Shown in pieces: positions 1 through 6,969 of a stretch of 39,052 bases of DNA. This stretch comes from Ruminococcus sp. Lineage in GTDB: Bacteria > Bacillota > Clostridia > Oscillospirales > Acutalibacteraceae. Position 1 is the stretch's first letter. Each line of letters opens with the position of its first letter. The stretch is taken from positions 1 through 39,052 of the forward strand of contig JAMPDR010000011.1 in the NCBI GenBank assembly GCA_023665555.1, in the 5' to 3' direction. The translations under genes and the position numbers were made by a program. The notes beneath the pieces were generated by a model. It made no database searches and was not told the DNA's origin. It saw nothing but the letters and a program-made list of their open reading frames with translations.

Positions 1-1104
1 ATCCACCCTCTGTACATGTCGGCTCTGTTACTGTTGATTCGTAGTTGTGTCCAAGTGCTTCGATATCTGTTTTATCTTCTGTTGCGTCACATCTTATGCA
101 CTTGTAGGTTGTTACACCCATCTCTGTGCAGGTTGCAGGTGTCTTTACTTCTACAAATACAGTACATTCGTGACCGAGTGCTTCTGTTTCGCTGTCTGTG
201 TATGAATCATCGCAACGTGAGCATGTATGAGTTGTATATCCACCCTCTGTACATGTCGGCTCTGTTACTGTTGATTCGTAGTTGTGTCCAAGTGCTTCGA
301 TATCTGTTTTATCTTCTGTTGCGTCACATCTTATGCACTTGTAGGTTGTTACACCCATCTCTGTGCAGGTTGCAGGTGTCTTTACTTCTACAAATACAGT
401 ACATTCGTGACCGAGTGCTTCTGTTTCGCTGTCTGTGTATGAATCATCGCAACGTGAGCATGTATGAGTTGTATATCCACCCTCTGTACATGTCGGCTCT
501 GTTACTGTTGATTCGTAGTTGTGTCCAAGTGCTTCGATATCTGTTTTATCTTCTGTTGCGTCACATCTTATGCACTTGTAGGTTGTTACACCCATCTCTG
601 TGCAGGTTGCAGGTGTCTTTACTTCTACAAATACAGTACATTCGTGACCGAGTGCTTCTGTTTCGCTGTCTGTGTATGAATCATCGCAACGTGAGCATGT
701 ATGAGTTGTATATCCACCCTCTGTACATGTCGGCTCTGTTACTGTTGATTCGTAGTTGTGTCCAAGTGCTTCGATATCTGTTTTATCTTCTGTTGCGTCA
801 CATCTTATGCACTTGTAGGTTGTTACACCCATCTCTGTGCAGGTTGCAGGTGTCTTTACTTCTACAAATACAGTACATTCGTGACCGAGTGCTTCTGTTT
901 CGCTGTCTGTGTATGAATCATCGCAACGTGAGCATGTATGAGTTGTATATCCACCCTCTGTACATGTCGGCTCTGTTACTGTTGATTCGTAGTTGTGTCC
1001 AAGCGCCGCGATATCTGTTCTGTCTTCTGTTGCGTCACATCTTACGCACTTGTAGGTTGTTACACCCATTTCTGTGCAGGTTGCAGGTGTCTTTACTTCT
1101 ACCT
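1..1104 (-). repeat. 237-bp perfect coding tandem repeats
   Basis: Copies begin at 1, 238, 475 and 712 and appear identical base for base. A fifth copy from 949 diverges (for example around 1003-1030 and after 1100). The unit is 79 codons in the minus-strand gene and consists of two sub-modules of 41 and 38 aa, each starting ALGH. The array continues past the left edge, so the true copy number is unknown. Confidence 0.95.
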
Positions 1105-4006
1105 TTACAGTAAAGCTGTGGCCTGATTTGCTCTCGCCTTTTTCAACTTTCTGATACTGACAGTCTGAGCATGTATATGTGATCTGCTCATCAACTGTGC
1201 ATGATGCAGGAAGTCTGCTTGTTTCAGAATAGTTATGAGCGGTAAGTTCTGTTTCATCACAATAGAGGCATTTGATCTTATGCTGTTCCTTGTTGTTTTC
1301 ATCTTTGATAACAACTTGATTCTCATAGTCAAACTTATGAGCGCCGAGGTTGCCGTACAACTTTTCGCAAACTTCGCAGGTTGCCTGTGTCTGGCAGGTT
1401 GCAGTGCCGCCTGAACATGCTGTGAATTTGCCCGGCTCATTACATCCGTTTACGCAAAGACGTGCATGCTCGGTTTTTGCATCGTTCTGAACATATGCAC
1501 CTGTGTAGCTGTGGCCCAACTGTGTGCCTTCATCTGTGATAACATCTTCGGCAGTGTGGCACCAGTCGCAGACAGCTTTCTTTGTGCCGTTAGCAAGGCA
1601 GGTTGCGTCATTGTTTGATGTATAAGTTGTGAAGCTGTGTTTATCTTCATTAATAGCAATTGTTAAATCTTCAATTGTTGTTGCGTTCTTGCCTTCGCTG
1701 TCGCTGAAGATGCCGCCGCATTCAGAACATGTCCAATACTCTTCGTTACCTGTTGCTGAGCAAGTTGCAGCCTTATATGCTGTTGCTGTCAAACTGTGAG
1801 CGATCATGTCGATATCTCTTGTTTCAACATGAGTTGCATCATTTACGCAGACTCTCTTTTCTGAACCCTTTTCTGTGCAGGTTGCAGGTGTAACAACTTC
1901 CCATGCGCCCCAGTTGTGGTTTGTTGCGGGAATTACTGTTACTTCTGTTGTTGCTGTACAACCCTCACGTGTGCAGTGACGTGACTTGCTTCCGTCCGTT
2001 GTGCAGGTTGCAGGGGTATCAATTGTGAACTCTGTTGCAAAATCGTGTCCAAGTGCGCCAACTGACTTGTTTGTTTTCTGATGGCAAGCAGAACATTCAT
2101 ATTCTTCCATACCGCCGTTGGTACAATCGGGAGTAGCTACATACTGGGTAAAGACCTTTGTGCATGCTTCTGATATTTCATTATCGCAGTTTATGCACTT
2201 CTTATAGTGATTGTTTTTATCGCCGGCTTTTGCTGACCATGTGTCGGGATATGTGTGAGCGGTTACAGGTCTGCCCTCTGTTGTGTAAGAATGTCCGCAC
2301 AAATTACAGGTATGAGTTACAACTCCTGCCTGAGTACAGGACGGATCAGTTTCTGTTGTGGTGTCATTACATGTAAGATGGTTTGCATAAGCACCACAGC
2401 CTGTACATGTCATGGTATGAGTATGAGTATTTTCGTCACCGTCATATGTATAGGTAAAGCCCTTATGTGCCACAACAAGGTTGCCATATGCCGTTTCAAC
2501 TGCGGCAATTGCTCTGTCAACAGATCCTTGATCGGTCTTTTTAGTTAATAAAGCGTCGTTCTGCAAATCCTTAACAGCTTGAACTGCATTGTTATATGCG
2601 TTGAGAGTTTCTTCGGTATAGCAAGTGCCATACGGAAGTGTATACTCTGTGAAAGCTGAGAAATCAGGCGGTGCAAGTCTAAGTTTTGCCGCATCAATTG
2701 CAGCTTTCAGATTGTTGATATTTGTTTGATCAGTATTTGCCTTAGCACCTGCGACCGTAGAATTAATATTGTCGTTAGTACCAGCATAAATGCTCGGAGT
2801 GGTTGTTGCAGCTGATCGTGCATTGTTAACAGCTGTTGTGAGAGCATCCATTGATTCCTGTGTATAATAGCCGTTTGTCCAATCAGAGGTGCTCTGCATT
2901 GCAACGGCATTGTTATAAGCTGTTGCAAGAGCCGCATTTGATGCTTGGAAACGGAGATTAACCCTTGCAGTATTAACCGCATCCTTTGCGTTATCAATTT
3001 CACTTTGAGTTGTTTCTCTTCTTGTGAGTATTGTTTTAGCATTGTTAACAGCTGTTTGCAATTCATCATATGTGCCATTAACTTGAAGGCTCTTATATGC
3101 AGCATTTTTTGAAAGTATTGATTCAGCTTCACTAATTTGAGAATTCAAAGCTGATTTGTCATAAACAGTTACACCCCACTGTATTTCTACCCATTCACCG
3201 GATTTTGACGTAGAAGTATTTCTGTTCAGATCATCTTTCTTTATTATTGATCCATTTGAATACAACTTCCACTGATTGCTTTCCCATCTTTCATAACGCA
3301 AAATTTCCTGATTAGCTCCGGAAGTAGTATAGTTAGCCTCAAATGTACCGTTCGGCGTTCCATACATGAATATCTTGTTATGTTTTTCTTCACGAGAATT
3401 TGTGTTTTTACTTCTGAAAACAACATTACGTGCCATGTCTTTATTGCTAACTACCCATGTATCATCAGTTCTAACATCGAAATCCGTACTAGAAGCATTT
3501 GAATCACCGTATCTTTTTCCGCCGGAATAAACGTCTGCATTGACGTCATAATTTGTGAAATTATCTACCATTGTTCTGATACCGGTCGAACCGCTGTATG
3601 CACTAAAGCCATCTGCGTAAACAACACCGTATGCATAACCCTGAATTGCAATTCTGTGTGCATCGGTAGTCCACCACTGCCAATCAAGACTGATATAATA
3701 ACCGGCGCTTTGAAGAGTTTCGGTCTTATCCAGATAAATATGTGTCGGTGTGGTTATTTTAACATAATCAGCACCACTGTTAAGACTATCACTATACACA
3801 AAATGTGTATTAGAGCCGTCCCACGGCGACATACCATATGCAGCACCGCCGTTCGATGCTCTTTCGCTGGGATAGTTACCAACAATAATTTTTTCAGTGT
3901 AAATATTTGATTTTGCAGCAAAAGCTGTCAAACCCACTGAAAAAACCGTCATCAACATCATCAACGCCATGAGAACGGATAATGCTTTTTTTGAGAAATG
4001 TTTCAT
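1..4006 (-). CDS. Large secreted FIVAR / Cys-rich repeat surface protein (3' end outside window)
   Basis: The frame is open for 1335 codons from an ATG at 4006 to the window edge, so the C-terminus and any cell-wall anchor are not visible. Residues 1-31 are a signal peptide (Lys-rich start, Met/Leu-rich core, ending near AFAAKS). Residues about 32-275 are Gly/Asp/aromatic-rich and unrecognised. Residues about 280-515 are helical, with AAxxxYNNAV- and VNNAKxxL-like segments typical of FIVAR domains. From about 525 onward come Cys-rich modules of about 40 aa (TPATCTExGxxxYxCxxC, then ALGH). The last visible part is a 79-aa double module repeated identically. An AAAGGGAAG site lies 7 nt before the start. 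The role is inferred: an adhesin or scaffold-like surface protein. The paired CxxC motifs could bind metal or form disulfides. Confidence 0.85.
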   Translation of the reverse strand, partial: MKHFSKKALSVLMALMMLMTVFSVGLTAFAAKSNIYTEKIIVGNYPSERASNGGAAYGMSPWDGSNTHFVYSDSLNSGADYVKITTPTHIYLDKTETLQSAGYYISLDWQWWTTDAHRIAIQGYAYGVVYADGFSAYSGSTGIRTMVDNFTNYDVNADVYSGGKRYGDSNASSTDFDVRTDDTWVVSNKDMARNVVFRSKNTNSREEKHNKIFMYGTPNGTFEANYTTSGANQEILRYERWESNQWKLYSNGSIIKKDDLNRNTSTSKSGEWVEIQWGVTVYDKSALNSQISEAESILSKNAAYKSLQVNGTYDELQTAVNNAKTILTRRETTQSEIDNAKDAVNTARVNLRFQASNAALATAYNNAVAMQSTSDWTNGYYTQESMDALTTAVNNARSAATTTPSIYAGTNDNINSTVAGAKANTDQTNINNLKAAIDAAKLRLAPPDFSAFTEYTLPYGTCYTEETLNAYNNAVQAVKDLQNDALLTKKTDQGSVDRAIAAVETAYGNLVVAHKGFTYTYDGDENTHTHTMTCTGCGAYANHLTCNDTTTETDPSCTQAGVVTHTCNLCGHSYTTEGRPVTAHTYPDTWSAKAGDKNNHYKKCINCDNEISEACTKVFTQYVATPDCTNGGMEEYECSACHQKTNKSVGALGHDFATEFTIDTPATCTTDGSKSRHCTREGCTATTEVTVIPATNHNWGAWEVVTPATCTEKGSEKRVCVNDATHVETRDIDMIAHSLTATAYKAATCSATGNEEYWTCSECGGIFSDSEGKNATTIEDLTIAINEDKHSFTTYTSNNDATCLANGTKKAVCDWCHTAEDVITDEGTQLGHSYTGAYVQNDAKTEHARLCVNGCNEPGKFTACSGGTATCQTQATCEVCEKLYGNLGAHKFDYENQVVIKDENNKEQHKIKCLYCDETELTAHNYSETSRLPASCTVDEQITYTCSDCQYQKVEKGESKSGHSFTVKVEVKTPATCTEMGVTTYKCVRCDATEDRTDIAALGHNYESTVTEPTCTEGGYTTHTCSRCDDSYTDSETEALGHECTVFVEVKTPATCTEMGVTTYKCIRCDATEDKTDIEALGHNYESTVTEPTCTEGGYTTHTCSRCDDSYTDSETEALGHECTVFVEVKTPATCTEMGVTTYKCIRCDATEDKTDIEALGHNYESTVTEPTCTEGGYTTHTCSRCDDSYTDSETEALGHECTVFVEVKTPATCTEMGVTTYKCIRCDATEDKTDIEALGHNYESTVTEPTCTEGGYTTHTCSRCDDSYTDSETEALGHECTVFVEVKTPATCTEMGVTTYKCIRCDATEDKTDIEALGHNYESTVTEPTCTEGG

Positions 4007-4071
4007 TGTTTTCTTCCCTTTCAAAAGATATTTTAAAACATGGATAGAAATTATCCACTTTAATTATGAAT

Positions 4072-4100
4072 ATTTTATATAAAATCTGAACAAAAGTCAA
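4072..4100 (-). promoter_or_regulatory. Promoter of the surface protein gene
   Basis: Minus-strand TTGACT (4100-4095), a 17-bp spacer and TAAAAT (4077-4072). The leader carries a 6-bp hairpin (TGGATA/TATCCA, about 4040-4056) before the ribosome binding site. Confidence 0.7.
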
Positions 4101-4249
4101 GCGATTCCAACAATTATTTTGTGTGTAGAATAAATATTTTCAGTGGAATGTACAATGTTACACAATCAAATTAAAAAAATTATGAAAACAAACCGTAGTA
4201 CCTTGTTTCATCTAAAAATTTATATTACATATAACGGCAAGACTGTATC

Positions 4250-4400
4250 GATGTCCTGCGGACATCTTGGAGCACCTCTCCGTCAAAAATGCTCGCATTT
4301 TTGCCACCTCTCCTTTCAGGAGAGGCTTAAAAGGCTCGCCCTGAAAGGGGAGCTGTCAGCGAAGCTGACTGAGGGGTGATGACACGAAGTGGCATCCGTG
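4250..4400. repeat. Hairpin-cluster intergenic element
   Basis: Four perfect hairpins follow one another: GATGTCC/GGACATC (4250-4266), CAAAAATGC/GCATTTTTG (4284-4303), CCTCTCC/GGAGAGG (4307-4325) and GTCAGC/GCTGAC (4355-4369). An imperfect one follows near 4377-4396. No coding sequence fits. It resembles the dispersed palindromic intergenic repeats of gut Clostridia. The remaining sequence at 4107-4249 and 4400-4566 shows nothing I recognise. Confidence 0.6.
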
Positions 4401-4590
4401 AGAACTGACCGTTTCCACAATCTTTCACGTTGATTGCTTGCTGTCTTATACAAAAAAATGTGAAGGTTTAAGCGGAAGAAGGTAGTACAAAACAGATGCG
4501 AACGCAATGAGCCTTCTCTGCGGACTGAACCCTCACCATTAGCACAAACTCACACGCATACCAAAAAATAAAAATATCAGCACTTCGCAC

Positions 4591-4620
4591 TTGACAAAAT
4601 ACTGATACGTGATATATAAT
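4591..4620 (+). promoter_or_regulatory. Promoter of antisense RNA, copy 1
   Basis: TTGACA (4591-4596), an 18-bp spacer and TATAAT (4615-4620) face the toxin promoter of the same cassette. Confidence 0.7.
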
Positions 4621-4626
4621 ATTAAT

Positions 4627-4722
4627 GAAAAGGGGTACTGCGATAAGCGGTTACCACCCGCAAATATGGATTAAAGAAATAATCGCCATTTTTGAAGATG
4701 TGGGCGATTATTTCTTTTTATG
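4627..4722 (+). ncRNA. Candidate antitoxin RNA, copy 1
   Basis: A short transcript is predicted between the plus-strand promoter and the terminator T-run. Its 5' part can fold into a GGGGUA... / UACC-CCC hairpin with an inner CUGC/GCGG stem. Its 3' end overlaps the toxin gene by about 13 nt plus the shared terminator. The internal sequence CACCC can pair with GGGUG in the toxin ribosome binding site. The RNA, its ends and its antitoxin role are inferred from layout, as in par/Fst and BsrG-like systems. Confidence 0.55.
4673..4717. terminator. Bidirectional terminator, copy 1
   Basis: A perfect 15-bp stem (4673-4687 with 4703-4717) is followed by TTTTT on the plus strand. The toxin stop codon lies inside the stem, so both convergent RNAs can end here. 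Confidence 0.8.
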
Positions 4723-4806
4723 CTCCAGAATTAACAATGTCAATTCAACCGCGTTTATGATTACAAGAAAAAATGTAAATAAGTTTTCATATGTAACATA
4801 TTGCAT
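4708..4806 (-). CDS. Small hydrophobic type I toxin-like peptide, copy 1 (32 aa)
   Basis: The peptide starts MQYVTYENLF, has one hydrophobic helix (about residues 9-28) and ends in HKKK. This resembles the 'putative holin-like toxin' / small type I toxins of Firmicutes, which insert in the membrane and depolarise it. The ATG at 4806 is preceded by AAGGGGGTGAT with 8-nt spacing, close to a perfect anti-16S match; an ATG at 4812 is too close to that site. The SD can be masked by a local CCCU/AGGG hairpin (CGUA loop). The gene has its own promoter and shares a terminator with a convergent RNA. The layout strongly suggests type I toxin-antitoxin. The family assignment rests on size, topology and the VTYE-type start, not on a search. 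Confidence 0.72.
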   Translation of the reverse strand: MQYVTYENLFTFFLVIINAVELTLLILEHKKK

Positions 4807-4873
4807 CAGCATCACCCCCTTACGAGGGCGAGAATTGTAACCGCTCACCGTTTTGCACAGTACCCTGATTCGT

Positions 4874-4903
4874 ATTATACTATATCTTGTCGGAATTTGT
4901 CAA
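4874..4903 (-). promoter_or_regulatory. Toxin promoter, copy 1
   Basis: Minus-strand TTGACA (4903-4898), an 18-bp spacer and TATAAT (4879-4874). It is followed by GGGTACTG and AGCGGTTAC, which also occur in the 5' part of the opposing RNA. Confidence 0.75.
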
Positions 4904-4926
4904 ATAAAAATATCAGCATGTCATAC

Positions 4927-4956
4927 TTGACAAAACGCTGATACATGATATATAAT
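4927..4956 (+). promoter_or_regulatory. Promoter of antisense RNA, copy 2
   Basis: TTGACA (4927-4932), an 18-bp spacer and TATAAT (4951-4956), as in copy 1. Confidence 0.7.
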
Positions 4957-4962
4957 ATTAAT

Positions 4963-5055
4963 GAAAAGGGGTACTGCGATAAGCGGTTACCACCCTCAAA
5001 GAATATGATTAAAAGAATAATCGCATCATTGGAGTGGGGCGATTATTTCTTTTTA
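4963..5055 (+). ncRNA. Candidate antitoxin RNA, copy 2
   Basis: Same design as copy 1, but the region between the GCGGTTACCACCC segment and the terminator differs (CTCAAAG instead of CGCAAAT, and a different loop). The paired RNAs may therefore be partly insulated from each other. Ends are inferred. Confidence 0.5.
5016..5047. terminator. Bidirectional terminator, copy 2
   Basis: AATAATCGC (5016-5024) pairs with GCGATTATT (5039-5047), followed by a T-rich run. The stem is shorter than in copy 1. Confidence 0.7.
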
Positions 5056-5141
5056 TGCTCCAGAATTAACAATGTCAATTCAACCGCGTTTATGATTACA
5101 AGAAAAAATGTAAATAAGTTTTCATATGTAACATATTGCAT
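5043..5141 (-). CDS. Small hydrophobic type I toxin-like peptide, copy 2 (32 aa)
   Basis: Identical to the copy 1 peptide: ATG at 5141, the same AAGGGGGTGAT site, stop at 5043-5045 within the terminator stem. The identity of the toxin half against divergence of the antisense half suggests recent duplication, gene conversion or selection on the peptide. Role inferred as for copy 1. Confidence 0.7.
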   Translation of the reverse strand: MQYVTYENLFTFFLVIINAVELTLLILEHKKK

Positions 5142-5208
5142 CAGCATCACCCCCTTACGAGGGCGAGAATTGTAACCGCTCACCGTTTTGCACAGTACCC
5201 TGATTCGT

Positions 5209-5238
5209 ATTATACTATATCTTGTCGGAATTTGTCAA
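5209..5238 (-). promoter_or_regulatory. Toxin promoter, copy 2
   Basis: Minus-strand TTGACA (5238-5233), an 18-bp spacer and TATAAT (5214-5209). Confidence 0.75.
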
Positions 5239-5277
5239 ATAAAAATATCAGCACTCAACATAATTAATATTTATTGC

Positions 5278-5306
5278 TTGAAAACCTTTCAAATATAATA
5301 TATAAT
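5278..5306 (+). promoter_or_regulatory. Promoter of the GH20 gene pair
   Basis: TTGAAA (5278-5283), a 17-bp spacer and TATAAT (5301-5306), leading into a leader of about 70 nt. Confidence 0.65.
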
Positions 5307-5382
5307 ATTTAAGGAGATTTCTTTTAGATACGAAGAAAGGAGCGGCACGATATACCATTTTGGTTTACGTGCTACAAAAACC

Positions 5383-6969
5383 ATGAAGTTCAGCATTGTT
5401 CCCGAACCTCAAAAAATCAACATCATTTCCGATAAAAGCGTTTTCACCCTCACTGATTTTGTAAATATCAACTACCCCGATGAATGTGAAAATGCAGTTA
5501 AAAATCTGACTGATTTTCTCGGAAAAGTGTTTCAGATCAACCCTGTCGGAACAGGTAAGGAGATCATTACTTTCACTCCCGATGACATCATTGAAAACAA
5601 AGAGGGTTATCGTATTGAAGTTTGCTATGACAATGTTCACATCAGCTATGGCGGTGAGGCAGGCGCTTTCTATGCTGTTCAAACTTTAAAACAGCTTCTC
5701 ATGCAAGGCGAATGTTCTTTGCCGCAGCTTGAAATTGAGGATTATCCGAGAATCGAATATCGCGGATTTATGCTTGACACAGGAAGATACTTCTTCTCGG
5801 TTGAAGCAGTTAAACTTTTTCTTGATGCAATGGCTGTTCATAAACTTAACCGCTTTCACTGGCATCTGACAGAGGACCAGGGATGGAGAGTTGAACTTTA
5901 CAGCAAGATTCTGCTTGCTCAAATCGGCGGTTTTCGTGCATACACAAATTTCGGACGTAAACCTCACGGAGGTTTCTACTCCAAGCAGGATATCGCCGAT
6001 ATAATAGCTTACGCTCACGAAAGATACATCACGGTTATACCGGAAATTGATTCACCCGGTCACATTGTTTCTGCAATTGCTGCATATCCTGAACTTTCAT
6101 GCTTTGACCGCGAACTGCCTGTTGCTACTCACTCAGGTGTTAAACATGATGTGCTTTGCATCGGTAAGGAGAGCACGTTTGATTTTATGTTCGCCGTTTT
6201 TGATGAACTTTGTGAAATGTTTCCCGATAAAATCATCCATATCGGCGGCGATGAAGTACCCACAACAAGATGGCAACTTTGTCCGCATTGCCAAAAGCGC
6301 ATGAAAGATAACGGTATGACAAGCGAATCTGAACTTCATACATACTATCTCAACCGAATTGCCGAGCATATAAGAAGCAAAGGCTTTGAAGTTATCATGT
6401 GGAATGACAATGTGCCGAGCAAAACTTCAAAAGAAATCATTTGGCAATATTGGGACACTAATATACCGCCGGAACAGATGGCAAAAGAAATAAACTCAGG
6501 CAGAAAAATTATCAACTCATTCCAACCGTATTATCTTGATCTGCCTTACGGAACAACAAACCTTAAGCAGTGTTATGAATATGAACCGAACATCAACGGT
6601 GTAAACGAGGAAAGCAAAAAGAATGTTCTCGGTATTGAGGCTTGCCTTTGGACAGAATATGTTCCCACAATGAAAAAGGCAGGATACTGCACTTTTCCAA
6701 GACTTGGCGCTTTTTGCGAAACTGCATGGACAAACATCCAAAACAAGAACTATCGCAATTTCGTTGAAAAGCTTCCGTTATATTACAAACTGCTTGACAC
6801 CCTTCCTTTTGACCGCGCATCATTAAAGCAGGCAATGCCTAACCCGATACGCAAATACGGATATTTGCTTTACTTTGAGAGAAGAAAACTGCACTGGCAG
6901 GGTCTGCATAATATAATTGATAATAATAAAGTTAAAAGACTTGCTAAAAGCAAGGAGGTATCCAAATGA
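5383..6969 (+). CDS. GH20 beta-N-acetylhexosaminidase, first of two
   Basis: This 528-aa enzyme is expected to remove non-reducing terminal GlcNAc/GalNAc by substrate-assisted catalysis. The GH20 barrel is shown by HWHLTEDQGWR (from His159) and by HIGGDE at 286-291, where Asp290-Glu291 is the catalytic pair. An N-terminal GH20b-like domain precedes the barrel. There is no signal peptide or membrane segment, so it acts in the cytoplasm on imported oligosaccharides or recycled wall sugars. The ATG at 5383 matches the start of the downstream paralog (MKFSIVPEPQ against MTNLIPMPKN) but has no close SD; a GGAG lies about 40 nt upstream. The stop overlaps the next start by 4 nt, implying translational coupling. 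Confidence 0.9.
   Translation: MKFSIVPEPQKINIISDKSVFTLTDFVNINYPDECENAVKNLTDFLGKVFQINPVGTGKEIITFTPDDIIENKEGYRIEVCYDNVHISYGGEAGAFYAVQTLKQLLMQGECSLPQLEIEDYPRIEYRGFMLDTGRYFFSVEAVKLFLDAMAVHKLNRFHWHLTEDQGWRVELYSKILLAQIGGFRAYTNFGRKPHGGFYSKQDIADIIAYAHERYITVIPEIDSPGHIVSAIAAYPELSCFDRELPVATHSGVKHDVLCIGKESTFDFMFAVFDELCEMFPDKIIHIGGDEVPTTRWQLCPHCQKRMKDNGMTSESELHTYYLNRIAEHIRSKGFEVIMWNDNVPSKTSKEIIWQYWDTNIPPEQMAKEINSGRKIINSFQPYYLDLPYGTTNLKQCYEYEPNINGVNEESKKNVLGIEACLWTEYVPTMKKAGYCTFPRLGAFCETAWTNIQNKNYRNFVEKLPLYYKLLDTLPFDRASLKQAMPNPIRKYGYLLYFERRKLHWQGLHNIIDNNKVKRLAKSKEVSK

Larger units (their letters stand above)
4567..5253. repeat. Tandem duplication of a 335-bp toxin-antitoxin cassette
   Basis: The 16-nt sequence AATAAAAATATCAGCA occurs at 4567, 4903 and 5238 and bounds two units of 336 and 335 bp. 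From the terminator T-run onward (4711 and 5046) the copies look identical through the toxin ORF and its promoter. The antisense-RNA half has diverged by substitutions and small indels. Confidence 0.9.

Noticed and set aside
1-948. Tandem repeats as a CRISPR array
   Set aside because: The units are contiguous, identical and 237 bp long with no unique spacers, and they encode protein.
16-1113. Long plus-strand ORF with a 79-aa repeat
   Set aside because: It is the antisense shadow of the 237-bp coding repeats. The minus-strand frame has a signal peptide, SD, promoter and coherent Cys-rich domains.
4625-5175. Two plus-strand ORFs of about 71-76 aa over the repeated cassettes
   Set aside because: They read through a strong terminator and are antisense to a well-supported toxin ORF; the composition looks like shadow coding.
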